Positions 52,364 to 61,360 of a DNA stretch of 64,000 nucleotides are shown piece after piece. The number at the start of each line of letters is the position of its first letter. Within the stretch, counting starts at the first letter, position 1. Below the pieces are notes generated by a model that was given only the letters and a program-made list of their open reading frames with translations, did no database searches and was not told the DNA's origin. The translations under genes and the position numbers were made by a program. The DNA is taken from assembly GCA_034437035.1 (NCBI GenBank), contig DAOTUI010000042.1, forward strand, positions 15,197 through 79,196, read 5' to 3'. This stretch comes from CAKZQX01 sp034437035. Lineage in GTDB: Bacteria; Chloroflexota; Chloroflexia; Chloroflexales; Chloroflexaceae.

Positions 52364-53104
52364 ATGACTCAGCGTGAATTTGAACACGAATCAAGGACCA
52401 CTAAAACAGGCGTTTACGGGACGCCTGGGGAGCAGCACACCGATCAGCCTTACCGAACCGATCTACCGTACCGCAATGACCAGGATGTGATCGTTACAAC
52501 CCCAAAGGATCTGATTCGCTGGGGGCCGGTTATCGCCGGGTTGCTGGCGGCCCTGGCAACCCTGATTACTCTGAGTGTGCTGGGGTTAGCTATCGGGGCG
52601 ACTACTACTGACGGCACTGTTCGGAATCTTGGGTTTGGTACCGGTATCTGGGCGGCACTTACGGCGCTGGTGGCCTTCTTCGTTGGTGGGCTGCTGGCGG
52701 CACGCACCGCTGCCGTACGCGGACACAGCAACGGTCTCCTGAACGGGGCCATGGTCTGGTTTGTGGCGATTCCATTGCTGGTCTATTTGCTGACCAGCGG
52801 TATCGGCACCTTTGCCCGCACCGCCGCAGCGATTGCTGCCCCCGTTGCCAGTCAGTTTATCGGTACACCGGCAAGCGATGAAGCGCTGCAACTGCCCGGC
52901 CAGGCCGGAGAAACCACACCTTCCGAGGTTGTGCCGCAGGATCTAACGTCAGAGCAAATCGCCCGCGCATCGGAGATTGTGAGTCGTGGAGCCTGGGGTA
53001 CCCTGCTCTCGCTGGGGCTGACGGCCGCGGCTGCCCTGGTAGGTGGCTATCTGGGGGCGCGCTCGCGGGTACCACACCGAACTGTGCGCGAAGCACACAC
53101 CTGA
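52364..53104 (+). CDS. Membrane protein of unknown function
   Basis: 246 residues. A hydrophilic N-terminus (about 45 residues) precedes four membrane segments: VIAGLLAALATLITLSVLGL, a second around WAALTALVAFFVGGLLAA, a third at MVWFVAIPLLVYLLTSGI and the last near LLSLGLTAAAALVGGYLGA. Small-residue-rich helices recall small stress-related membrane proteins of Chloroflexota and cyanobacteria, but no family is firmly recognised. GGAAGGGG before the ATG sets the start. Confidence 0.65.
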   Translation: MTQREFEHESRTTKTGVYGTPGEQHTDQPYRTDLPYRNDQDVIVTTPKDLIRWGPVIAGLLAALATLITLSVLGLAIGATTTDGTVRNLGFGTGIWAALTALVAFFVGGLLAARTAAVRGHSNGLLNGAMVWFVAIPLLVYLLTSGIGTFARTAAAIAAPVASQFIGTPASDEALQLPGQAGETTPSEVVPQDLTSEQIARASEIVSRGAWGTLLSLGLTAAAALVGGYLGARSRVPHRTVREAHT

Positions 53105-53149
53105 CGTTTTGCGGCAGCCATGCTGTCACACGCCATACCTCTGCGTTTT

Positions 53150-53172
53150 GTGCGGCAGCATGGCTGCCGCAC
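53150..53172. terminator. 10-bp hairpin after the membrane protein gene
   Basis: GTGCGGCAGC and GCTGCCGCAC pair perfectly around ATG. Part of its sequence (GCGGCAGCCATGCTG) also occurs 36 bases upstream. No T-run follows. Confidence 0.45.
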
Positions 53173-53190
53173 TTCATATTCCATGATTTA

Positions 53191-53386
53191 CACAAGTTAC
53201 GCGGTCCCTCTTCGGGAAAGAGATATCGCCTCCGGCAGGGCGGAAGATCCCAGTCTTTTTCACAAAACATTTGCACAAGGTGCAAATGTTTTGTGAAAAA
53301 GACTATAAACATACCATGCTGCCGCAGGCGATTCTGGCATGCAGGTCTGGTACCAGGATGGAACCGGCAGCACCACGTAAGTCCTG
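53191..53386 (+). mobile_element. Palindromic MITE-like element, copy E1 (196 bp)
   Basis: Ends CACAAGTTACGCGGT (53191-53205) and ACCACGTAAGTCCTG (53372-53386). TGATTTA flanks both sides (53184-53190 and 53387-53393). Inner repeats TCGCCTCCGGCAG (53226-53238) and CTGCCGCAGGCGA (53319-53331). The central hairpin is perfect: 24 bp (53253-53276 with 53280-53303), loop AAG. Confidence 0.85.
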
Positions 53387-53393
53387 TGATTTA

Positions 53394-53589
53394 CACGAGT
53401 TACGCGGTTTTCCACGGTACGGTGTTTTTCACCTCCGGCAGGGCAGAAGAAACCAGATCTTTTTCACGAAATGTCGGCTCTTCGAGCCGACATTTCGTGA
53501 AAAAGACAAAACAGTACCATGCTGCCGCAGGCGATTCTGGCTTCCATCTGATCAAACGTCCGAATTGAACGCCCACCGCGTAAGTCCCG
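53394..53589 (+). mobile_element. Palindromic MITE-like element, copy E2 (196 bp), in tandem with E1
   Basis: Ends CACGAGTTACGCGGT (53394-53408) and ACCGCGTAAGTCCCG (53575-53589). Shares the middle TGATTTA with E1 and has a third TGATTTA after it (53590-53596). Central hairpin is perfect: 23 bp (53458-53480 with 53484-53506), loop TTC; its upper stem is unrelated to that of E1. The element ends 7 bases after the stop codon of the convergent gene. Confidence 0.85.
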
Positions 53590-53596
53590 TGATTTA

Positions 53597-54724
53597 TTAT
53601 GCCGGCTTTGTCCCAACCCGCGCCAGGATTGCATCGGCCACATCAAGCGCGGCCTGCGGCTGCCCGGCCCGCCCGGCCCCGGCCCGCAGCGCCTCCAGGT
53701 AGGCGGGCGTATTCAGTAAATTCTCTACCACCACCGGCACCATCTCGGTCAGGCGCACCTGCACCCCGGCTCCGGTCGCCACCACATAGTCGGCGTTCCA
53801 CTCTTCCTGGCCGGGAACCGGGTCCACAATCAGCAGCGGCGTCTGCCGGGCCATCAACTCGCTGATGATCAGCCCACCCGCCTTGGTGACAACCAGCGCG
53901 CTGATCGCAGTCAGATCGTCGAGGTAGTCGATAAACCCGACCATGCGCAACTCCAGCGTTGCACTGGATTGGAGATCGGCCAGTTGCTCCTGCAGGTTCT
54001 TGTTGCGCCCGGCAACGACAAACAGCGTGCCGCTAATCTCCCGCTCCAGCAGGCCCGTGACCATCTGGCGCACTGTTTTGGGATTGAGCCCGCTGCCAAT
54101 CAACGCGATCACCGGGCCATCCGCGATCTGATGCGCCTGCCGGATCTGCGCCGGCTTTTTGGACTGCGCAATCTCCGGATCGACCGGAATGCCGGTCACG
54201 GTGATCAGCGACTCGGGCACACCGCGCTGTGCCAGCAGCCGGGCCGTCTCGTCCGAGCCGACAAAGTAGCCGTCAACGCGGGAGTAGGCCCACAGAATAT
54301 GCCCGGTATAGTCGGTGACAACACAGTAAATCGGCAGATTGAGCTTGCCCTGGCGCTTGAGCGACAGCAGAATATCCAGCGGCAGAAAATGGGTGCAGAC
54401 AATCACATCAGGGTTGTAGCGGCGAAGAAACTTATCCAACCCGTAGATCCCCAGGCGCACGACCAGTTCGCTGAAGCGCTTGCCGATCTGCGATTCGCCC
54501 TGATCGACCCGCTCGTAGTAGTAGGACCAGAGCTCGGGCAATTTCTCGGAGACCTCCGTATATGAACCGGCATAGAGCTTCCCAAAGAGCGGCAGCCCGG
54601 CCTCGAAAAAATCCTCGACCCAGACCTGCTCAACCTGGCGCTGCTGAAACGCGCTTTCCAGCGCTGTAGCCGCACGCAGATGCCCCAGGCCGATGGAGGC
54701 ATGCAGTATCAGAACGCGTGTCAT
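53597..54724 (-). CDS. MGDG-synthase-like (GT28) glycosyltransferase
   Basis: 375 residues. N-terminal LILHASIGLGHLRAATALE is the start of the MGDG synthase family (the S/G-GxGH motif), and VCTHFLPLDILLSLKRQGK, VTDYTGHILWAY and VGSDETARLLAQRG follow. The GT28 C-terminal domain has IALIGSGLNPKT and the donor-binding TKAGGLIISELMARQTPLL. It would transfer a hexose to diacylglycerol at the membrane, giving glycolipids as in phototrophic Chloroflexota; UDP-glucuronate or UDP-glucose as donor is possible. Confidence 0.85.
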   Translation of the reverse strand: MTRVLILHASIGLGHLRAATALESAFQQRQVEQVWVEDFFEAGLPLFGKLYAGSYTEVSEKLPELWSYYYERVDQGESQIGKRFSELVVRLGIYGLDKFLRRYNPDVIVCTHFLPLDILLSLKRQGKLNLPIYCVVTDYTGHILWAYSRVDGYFVGSDETARLLAQRGVPESLITVTGIPVDPEIAQSKKPAQIRQAHQIADGPVIALIGSGLNPKTVRQMVTGLLEREISGTLFVVAGRNKNLQEQLADLQSSATLELRMVGFIDYLDDLTAISALVVTKAGGLIISELMARQTPLLIVDPVPGQEEWNADYVVATGAGVQVRLTEMVPVVVENLLNTPAYLEALRAGAGRAGQPQAALDVADAILARVGTKPA

Positions 54725-54740
54725 GAAGTACCTTTCAAAT

Positions 54741-54761
54741 CAGGTCACAGGTGATAGGTGA
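54741..54761. repeat. Short heptamer repeat in the leader of the GT28 gene
   Basis: CAGGTCA, CAGGTGA and TAGGTGA follow one another 17 bases upstream of the - strand start codon. Confidence 0.6.
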
Positions 54762-55046
54762 CAGAACGCTGGTACAAACTTATCTCAATATTCAGCGTGA
54801 CCGGTGCGTAAATGGAACCGGGCCACGCACACTGCATTGAATAAATGCTATTGTACCGCAACATGCGTGCCAGGAGTCACAGACGGACAGCTTTTGTCAA
54901 AATGACCCATGGCTCCCCGTTTCAACCCCACCCTGATAGAAATTGCCGGCAGAAGAGCGCCTATTGGGGGCGCTACAATCGGTTCTTCCGCGGCAAGCAT
55001 CGGGAGCGCGGAACAGCTTCCTGAGATTTCAGGAAAGGAGAATGGT
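54762..55046. other. Divergent intergenic region
   Basis: No gene is seen. AGGAAAGGAG (55031-55040) is a strong ribosome binding site for the catalase remnant that follows. Confidence 0.4.
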
Positions 55047-55481
55047 ATGTTTTATCATGTGAAGGAACTGTTGTTCAATGCGCGTGTTTCTGGTCCCGAT
55101 CCCCGCTTTGCCGGCATGCTGCTGAAGCAGTCTGGGGGTGCGAATGGAGAACTCAAGGCAGCGATGCAATACTTTGTCCAGTCGTTTGCTGCCCGTCAGC
55201 CCGACCCCGACAAGTACGATCTACATGATGGATATTGCCACAGAAGAGTTCAGCCATCTCGAAATTGTTAGCGCAACCATTACCATGCTACTCGATGGCA
55301 TCAACGGTGATCTGAAAAATACCGCCGAACGGAGCGACCTGATCAACAATATCAGCCGTCCGGCGCAGATGGGACCGGCCTGGCTTCAGGTTGAGCAGAT
55401 CAATGGCATGCCGGTCGCGGCCGGCATCTGGAGCGGCAGATCGAACTGCTGGAGGAACAGATGGGGGTGTTTGCGGATTAG
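55047..55481 (+). pseudogene. Manganese catalase remnant
   Basis: The first frame encodes MFYHVKELLFNARVSGPDPRF onward, the start of Mn catalases, including a metal-ligand segment. After KYDL (about 55222) a one-base shift moves to the frame of MDIATEEFSHLEIVSATIT. After SDLINNIS the central part (some 150 residues) is missing and the C-terminal RPAQMGPAWLQVEQINGMP follows at once. A further shift near 55425 leads to LLEEQMGVFAD and the stop. With the ligand-rich centre lost, no dinuclear manganese site can form. The ribosome binding site is still perfect, so decay may be recent. Confidence 0.85.
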
Positions 55482-55630
55482 CTGTACATTTTTTGCCACA
55501 GATTTTTTGCTACAGAAATCACAGAGGGATGCGCCCGGTATCATCCCAGCGCGGTGGGCGAGACGAACGCCGGCGGACGAAGGACGAATGCCGGCAGACG
55601 GCAAACGGCGAGAGATGTGCAGCAGTGCGT

Positions 55631-57274
55631 CTACCGGGGTTGCGCATCAGACCGGTCTGCGGGGCGCAGCGGGGCGGCGTGGAAGATGGGCAGACCACGG
55701 TCGCTGGTGTACAACTGCACCGGCAGCCAGTCCTGGCAGGACGCCAGATCCGGCGCGGGCAGGTGCTCGTGAAAGCTCCAGATCAGGACGGCCGGTGACT
55801 CCAGCGTGCGCAGGTGATCGCACGTCAGTTCCTCCGGCTTGAGCGTCTGCAACTGATCAGGATCGCGCATGACATACCTGACCGACGGCTCCTCCGGCAT
55901 GTGCGACTCCCACTTTTCTCCGACCAGATAGACGGTTGTGTCGTCCGGCAGCATATCGGCATACTCAGCGATCAGCCGTCCCAGGGGCGTATTCTGGTAG
56001 GACAGGTTGCTGATGTAGACCTGGAAATAGCGCTGCATATTCAACAGCAGCATCACCGCCAGCAGCACCCCGATCACCACGCCGGTGGTGCGCCGGCTGA
56101 CCCACTGCCGCAGCAGGTGCAGCAGCCACCAGAGTCCACTCGCAACCAGGATGTAGGCAATTGGCGCAACCCCCAGTGTGCGCGAGGCCGATGGTATCTC
56201 ATCCGGCTGTTCAAGCACCAGGATGGAGGGAACCTGGAGCAGCAGCAGCGGCACCAGCAACACAGGGCTCAGACGGCGGCGCTGCGGCAGTAGCCAGAAG
56301 ACCAACCCCAGCAGGAAAAGCACGCCGCTGAGGCGATCCAGGTGCGGCAACTCCTGCGGATTGCTGCGAAAGACCATATCACCCTGGACATGGAATGCCG
56401 ACAGTGCCCGCAGGGTATTGCCGGCCAGCGCCGCAACCACTCCCCCTTCGGGATCGATCTTGCGGCCAATATACCCGGAGGTAAAATTCTCCGGGTCCAG
56501 CGAAACGATACCGACAAACGGCAGCGCCGCCGGCAGCGTCACCAGCACAAACCAGTAGAGATCCGTCCAGCGAACGGGTTGACCGGTCAGGCGCAGCGCG
56601 ATAAGCGTGACAAATGTCACCCCCGGCAGCACAAACGACTGCGGATAGACATACAACCCGAGGGCCGACACGACCGCGCAGGCAATGACATCAACCCGGC
56701 GACCCGCCTGTACGATGCGCAGCACCAGCCAGAGCGCCGCCATCACCAGCAGGGGCACCAGGATCTGTGAGTTACCCAGGCGGCTAAAGATCAGCAGCCA
56801 GGAGGAGATCCCGGCGACAAACAACGTCAGCAACGCAAAGGAGTGGTCGATCAGGCGGCATGCAAAGGCAGAGGTAAAGAACAGCACCCCCAGGCTAACA
56901 ATCACCGACGCCAGCTTCAGCCCAAAATGGTTGATGCCGGTCAGCCCGACGATCGGCATAATCAGATAGTGGTAGAGCGGTCCGGCGCTGAGCACAAACC
57001 CGACCGGCCACTCGCCATCCTGAATGCGCCAGAGGTAGCGGTAGATCAGCGCAATATCGTTGTAGACCTCGCGCTGGAGGGAGCCGAGTTGAATCAGCCG
57101 CACAAATAGGATGAGCGCAACTGTGGCAAGCATCGCCGGCATACATCGCACCTGCGCGGCAGATAGAACCAGCGCGGTAGTGAACGGGCGCGTCATGGTA
57201 TGAATAAGTTGGGATTGCCGGGAATGTGTCTCAATAGGGCTGGAACCAGGCAGCGGGTCGGGTTCTTCTCCCAT
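55631..57274 (-). CDS. GT39/PMT-type membrane glycosyltransferase
   Basis: 547 residues with about 11-12 transmembrane helices. The first extracytoplasmic loop holds REVYNDIALIYRYLWRIQDGE and AGPLYHYLIMPIVG, like the acidic motif of ArnT/PMT-type enzymes. A short C-terminal extracytoplasmic domain has PDDTTVYLVGEKWESHMPEE. It begins 15 bases after the stop of the TPR gene upstream, so both are in one operon. Donor is probably a polyprenyl-phosphate sugar. Confidence 0.78.
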   Translation of the reverse strand: MGEEPDPLPGSSPIETHSRQSQLIHTMTRPFTTALVLSAAQVRCMPAMLATVALILFVRLIQLGSLQREVYNDIALIYRYLWRIQDGEWPVGFVLSAGPLYHYLIMPIVGLTGINHFGLKLASVIVSLGVLFFTSAFACRLIDHSFALLTLFVAGISSWLLIFSRLGNSQILVPLLVMAALWLVLRIVQAGRRVDVIACAVVSALGLYVYPQSFVLPGVTFVTLIALRLTGQPVRWTDLYWFVLVTLPAALPFVGIVSLDPENFTSGYIGRKIDPEGGVVAALAGNTLRALSAFHVQGDMVFRSNPQELPHLDRLSGVLFLLGLVFWLLPQRRRLSPVLLVPLLLLQVPSILVLEQPDEIPSASRTLGVAPIAYILVASGLWWLLHLLRQWVSRRTTGVVIGVLLAVMLLLNMQRYFQVYISNLSYQNTPLGRLIAEYADMLPDDTTVYLVGEKWESHMPEEPSVRYVMRDPDQLQTLKPEELTCDHLRTLESPAVLIWSFHEHLPAPDLASCQDWLPVQLYTSDRGLPIFHAAPLRPADRSDAQPR

Positions 57275-57289
57275 AAAACAGCATAGCTC

Positions 57290-60205
57290 CTATGGCTGAG
57301 TGCCGGTCGTCTCACACGCTTCCAGCGCCTGGGCAATCGCCCGTTGCAGACGCTGATCGTCGCCATTCTGCGCCTCGAAGATACTATCCAGATATTGCCG
57401 GGCCTGCTGCAGGGTGGTGCAGGCCTGCTCCAGACCATTGCTACCGTTCACGCCGGCCTGCCGGTACTGCGCCAGATATGCCTGCCCCAGGTAAAATGTG
57501 GCTTCGGCTCTGGCTCGCTGCGCGTCCAGCACATCGAACAGTTCGACGCTGATTTCGAGCAGGTTGATCGCTTCCAGTAGATTGCCCAGATCCAGATTGA
57601 GCAACCCCAGTTCAGTGCGGGCCTGGGTGTACAGCAGATCGACATCGGTTGTTGGATTGTCGGCCTGGATCTGCTCGGCCAGCGCCATCGCCTGTTGCAA
57701 CTCGCGCCGGGCATCCGTCACCCGATCGCCGTTCATGCGCCGGTAGAGTTTACCTGATCCCAGTCGGGCAAGCAACTGGTCATAGAGAGCATCGGCCTGC
57801 CGCGCCAGTTGCAGCGCCTGGTTGTACAGATCCTCGGCCTCCTCCATCTGTTCGCGTGTCCCACGCGCCAGCATATCCGCCAGCGCGCGGCGGGCCGGGG
57901 CATGCTGCCGATTGAGGAGAACCGCCTCGCGGAAGGCCCGGATCGCCGGGTCCGTCTGCGCCGCATCATACTGGCTCAGTTGCTGCAATGCCACGCCCAG
58001 ATTGTAGAACGCCGCCGCGTCTTTCAACTCAAGTTGGGTGGCCGCGCGGTAATCCCGGGCGGCAGCCTGGTAATCACTCTGTTGCAGGTAGAGATTGCCC
58101 CGCAGTAACCGGACGCGATAGGCATTATCACTGTCACTCACCCGTTCCAGCCGGACCAGGGCATCGGTCAGCGTCTGGATCGCTTCCGCAATCATGGTAA
58201 GTTCTTCCAGGACGTGGGCCAGGTTGATATAGGCCACTATCAGATCAGGGGTTAGACTAATTGCCAGTTCGAGGTTGGTTTGTGCCTGTTGCAACGCATG
58301 CTCCGGGGTTGCGGTGGGGCGGCCCTGCTGCTTCCAGCGTTCATAGTGGGCCAGGCCCAGGTTTGCCCGCGCGTCAGCAATGCGAAACTGCTGATCAATA
58401 GCAACCTGAAAATGCTTGATCGCACTATCAAACTGGCCCAGATAGGTCATCTGCACATAGGCCAGTTCAAAATGAGCCTCGGGAAGGGCTTGCAGCGCAA
58501 GCGACTCATGATAGTTCTGCACCGCTTCATCATAGCGCCGAAGCTTCTCCAGGGCCCGGCCCCGCTCCAGGTAGGCCCACGCGCTCTCCCAGCCCTGGCC
58601 GCCGCGCTCGATGGCTTCGCTGTAGTCGGCAATCGCCGACTCATACTTGCCCTGCGCAAAATAGGCCAGTCCACGATACAGGCGGCCGGCATGATAATTG
58701 GGGAAGGTGCGTAGCAGTTCGTTATAGGCTGCAATCGCCTCTTCCGGTACGCCCTGCATCAGCTTGAGATCGGCGCTGGTGCGGCGGCGCTCCACATCCT
58801 CGGGCAGCGCTTCATACTCGTGTGTGCGCCAGTAGCGCAGATGAAACAGGTTCGGGTCAAGTCGGAAACTGGCGGCCAGCACATCCAGCCGGGTCTGGAT
58901 CTGCTCAACTGTCAGGTCCGGTTGCGCTTTCATCTGCTGGGCCAGTGCATGCGCCAGCGCAGTCCGGCGGGTGTTACGCTCCGTCTCCGTTGCACCAGTG
59001 GGCGATTCATAGACATCAAGAAAATCCGTAGCCGTGCGCAGGCCGGTTGCTTGAATATCGTCCATCGTAAGCTGATTACCGCGCACATGCAAGAAGAGCA
59101 GCGCCTGATCCATCCAGTCAACAATCTGCTCAACCGGAAAGCGTGTGCGCAGCAGCAGATCGACAATGCGGGCACAGGCCAGGTTCTGCAGATTCTCAAT
59201 GCCTTCGAGATGGAGCCGATCCTCCTGAAATGCATTTAATCCATCAAGCTTGCTCAGGGGGAAATCTTCTTCAAACCCGCTATGCTTAAACGGAACATTG
59301 AGTATCTTCGTCCCAATACGCTGAATAAGCCGTAGCCCGATGGAGGGGAAGATCCCGATGGTGAAGGCGGCAATCAGATAGCTATCCCGGGGGAGCGGCA
59401 CCGCACCCTGCGTCTGGACCATCAGCAGCGTGATCAACCAGGAGAGGATCAGGACCGACAGGTAGCGATAGGTCAGGCCGGCATAGTAGCGTGGCTGCAG
59501 ATCATCGGTGACATACTGCCGCACCAGTGAGCCGATGCCGAACACATACGCGCCCAGAAATGCATACGCTGATAGATTGGGGTTAGGAAACAGAAATTGA
59601 TCCACAGCCTGAGCAAGCGGCTGGGCAGGGTAGAAGACCAGCAACCAGCCAACGATAGATAGGAGGGTCGCCACAATAATTGGCGATTGAAAGAGTGGGG
59701 CCAGCGGCAGTGAACGTGTTTCCGCCAGCCATGTCAGGCGCGTTTCGGCGCCATAGAGCGCATTAAACTTATCCCGATAGAGGGCGGCATTTTCGGGGAA
59801 GCCCAGGCGACGCAGGTTTTGCCGGTACTCGGCATAGAGAATTGGCAGGCGACCCAGGCTAAAGTAGCTGTAAATAATCGCCGGGAGTAGTCCCGCTATC
59901 AAGATGATAAAAACCCGTGCCAGGTTAAGAAACAGCACCTGGTCAAAGAGAGGCAGACCAAAGGCGAGTACCACCCAGATCAGCAGAAACAACCCGACGG
60001 TGGAGAGGAAGCGCAGGAATGTGGCAACCGATGATTTTACGAATTGCATCCGTCCTTGCAACCGTGACGGCGCTGTCTCCGCGTCAGGATCGGATGCGTC
60101 TGCGGGCTGCGCGTCAGGTTCAGCCGGTGGGTCCGGGTGTGACGGCATTGTCTCTGGAGCCGGCCGGGAAGCGGCCGGGCGCTGCGTATCAGGTTCGGCC
60201 ATCAT
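57290..60205 (-). CDS. Large membrane protein with TPR repeats
   Basis: 971 residues. A Pro/Ala/Asp-rich N-terminus (1-50) is followed by two membrane helices (about 60-115) and three or four more (about 165-300), then a helical hairpin region with EDRLHLEGIENLQNLA and VDWMDQALLFLH. From about 455 the chain is TPR repeats to the end (for example YRGLAYFAQGKYESAIADYSEA, YNLGVALQQLSQYDAAQTD). It looks like a membrane-anchored scaffold on the cytosolic side. No enzyme motif is seen. It is 14 bases downstream of a small-protein gene and 15 upstream of a GT39 gene. Confidence 0.75.
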   Translation of the reverse strand: MMAEPDTQRPAASRPAPETMPSHPDPPAEPDAQPADASDPDAETAPSRLQGRMQFVKSSVATFLRFLSTVGLFLLIWVVLAFGLPLFDQVLFLNLARVFIILIAGLLPAIIYSYFSLGRLPILYAEYRQNLRRLGFPENAALYRDKFNALYGAETRLTWLAETRSLPLAPLFQSPIIVATLLSIVGWLLVFYPAQPLAQAVDQFLFPNPNLSAYAFLGAYVFGIGSLVRQYVTDDLQPRYYAGLTYRYLSVLILSWLITLLMVQTQGAVPLPRDSYLIAAFTIGIFPSIGLRLIQRIGTKILNVPFKHSGFEEDFPLSKLDGLNAFQEDRLHLEGIENLQNLACARIVDLLLRTRFPVEQIVDWMDQALLFLHVRGNQLTMDDIQATGLRTATDFLDVYESPTGATETERNTRRTALAHALAQQMKAQPDLTVEQIQTRLDVLAASFRLDPNLFHLRYWRTHEYEALPEDVERRRTSADLKLMQGVPEEAIAAYNELLRTFPNYHAGRLYRGLAYFAQGKYESAIADYSEAIERGGQGWESAWAYLERGRALEKLRRYDEAVQNYHESLALQALPEAHFELAYVQMTYLGQFDSAIKHFQVAIDQQFRIADARANLGLAHYERWKQQGRPTATPEHALQQAQTNLELAISLTPDLIVAYINLAHVLEELTMIAEAIQTLTDALVRLERVSDSDNAYRVRLLRGNLYLQQSDYQAAARDYRAATQLELKDAAAFYNLGVALQQLSQYDAAQTDPAIRAFREAVLLNRQHAPARRALADMLARGTREQMEEAEDLYNQALQLARQADALYDQLLARLGSGKLYRRMNGDRVTDARRELQQAMALAEQIQADNPTTDVDLLYTQARTELGLLNLDLGNLLEAINLLEISVELFDVLDAQRARAEATFYLGQAYLAQYRQAGVNGSNGLEQACTTLQQARQYLDSIFEAQNGDDQRLQRAIAQALEACETTGTQP

Positions 60206-60219
60206 AATCCGGTTATATG

Positions 60220-60687
60220 TCAGCTAAGAATTCTGCGACCCATAATCTTCATTGCCGGCGAAACCTGCGCCATCGTGGTTAGCCGGTGCAGCAATATCTG
60301 GCGCGATGCGGCGGGCAGAAGTTGGGCCAGATCAAAGAGTACCCGGCGTACGGTGTGGGCATCAAACGTATCCCCGCGATTAATCTCCCTCTGCAAGCTG
60401 TGTACCAGTTCCTGCACGCGTTGCGGCTGTTCCGACGCCGGCTGAAACTGTGGAAGGAGCGCGGTGACACTGGCGGAAGTGGTTTCGGCGGTCGGGGTAA
60501 GTAGGTTGGGACGGGCGGTTTGTTGAAGAAACGTAGTGGAACCCAGATGGGATACAACGGTTGCCTGCACATTGCGGCCAATGGCAATCCCCTGGCTCTG
60601 GCTCAGGGTACTGCAACCGATAATATTCTCGTCGGCAAAGTCGGTATGCACATATAATTGCGAACTTTGATAGCGTGCCTCGCTCAT
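60220..60687 (-). CDS. Small protein of unknown function
   Basis: 155 residues, first gene of a three-gene - strand operon. GGAGG eight bases before ATG 60687 sets the start (a TTG at 60702 is rejected). The N-terminal 60 residues contain GIAIGRNVQATVVSHLG, which may be beta-rich; the C-terminal 65 residues (from VQELVHSLQREIN) look all-helical and basic. No family recognised. Position suggests it works with the membrane TPR protein. Confidence 0.6.
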   Translation of the reverse strand: MSEARYQSSQLYVHTDFADENIIGCSTLSQSQGIAIGRNVQATVVSHLGSTTFLQQTARPNLLTPTAETTSASVTALLPQFQPASEQPQRVQELVHSLQREINRGDTFDAHTVRRVLFDLAQLLPAASRQILLHRLTTMAQVSPAMKIMGRRILS

Positions 60688-60702
60688 TTCATCAGCCTCC
60701 AA

Positions 60703-60826
60703 TTTGACAAATAACAGTATACGCGGGTAGAACCGCTCCTCTCATAGATTTATCACATATTTCATTGTAACACATGTGGCAACTACGACCATGCGGTAGT
60801 CGTTCGGGCTTGCTCGCCTGATCTTA
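60703..60826. other. Upstream region of the - strand operon
   Basis: AT-rich stretch with no gene. It should hold the promoter of the small-protein operon; TATACT read on the - strand (near 60717) is the best -10 candidate, without a clear -35. Confidence 0.3.
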
Positions 60827-61017
60827 TATGAATTACGCGATCCCTCCCCCGGAAGTTGATCTCGCCTCCGGCAGGGCGGAAGAAACCATCTTTTTCACAA
60901 AAAATTCACTTCGTGAATTTTTTGTGAAAAAGATAGATCAAGTACCATGCTGCCGCAGGCGAAGACCGTTTTCAGGGGAGTACATAACTGGTTTGCAAGC
61001 CCACCGCGTACCTCGCC
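60827..61017 (+). mobile_element. Palindromic MITE-like element, copy F (191 bp)
   Basis: Ends are more worn (TATGAATTACGCGAT and ACCGCGTACCTCGCC), but a direct repeat of 13 bases, CTCGCCTGATCTT, lies at both sides (60813-60825 and 61012-61024). Inner repeats TCGCCTCCGGCAG (60862-60874) and CTGCCGCAGGCGA (60950-60962). Perfect 22-bp hairpin (60888-60909 with 60913-60934), loop TTC. Confidence 0.8.
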
Positions 61018-61360
61018 TGATCTTTTACAGATTTGTTGTTATAGCCACAGAGGATCCAGAGAACGCAGAGGTGATGAACGGAAATACGGAAATGTGCCGC
61101 CCTGTGCCCGTTGTGCCCGTTCCGGCTAAGTGCCGGGTTGCCGGCAACCTGGTATGACGCAAAATATAGGTAGATAGGTAGCCCTGCCTGCGCAGAAATG
61201 TGGAACCGGCGGGGAAGCTGTCACACCCGTGCGGCATAATGTCTGGTATGATGAAATCTGGTAGAGGAGAATCAGGCACTCCCACCGGCATTGCGGCTGT
61301 GACAATTCTTCAGAGTAAACCGTTGCTATCTGAGAATACCAGGTGATTGGAGAAGAACCC
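61018..61360. other. Upstream region of the ABC exporter gene
   Basis: No gene is seen. CATAAT and TATGAT (61235-61252) could be -10 boxes but lack well-placed partners. Confidence 0.3.

Noticed and set aside
53184..53596. CRISPR-like array from the repeated blocks at E1 and E2
   Set aside because: Only two units of about 200 bp with internal palindromes; spacing and unit size do not fit CRISPR, and no cas genes are present.
61343..61360. GTG 61343 as the start of the ABC exporter
   Set aside because: The GGAGAAGA ribosome binding site lies after this codon and fits GTG 61361 much better; kept only as an alternative.
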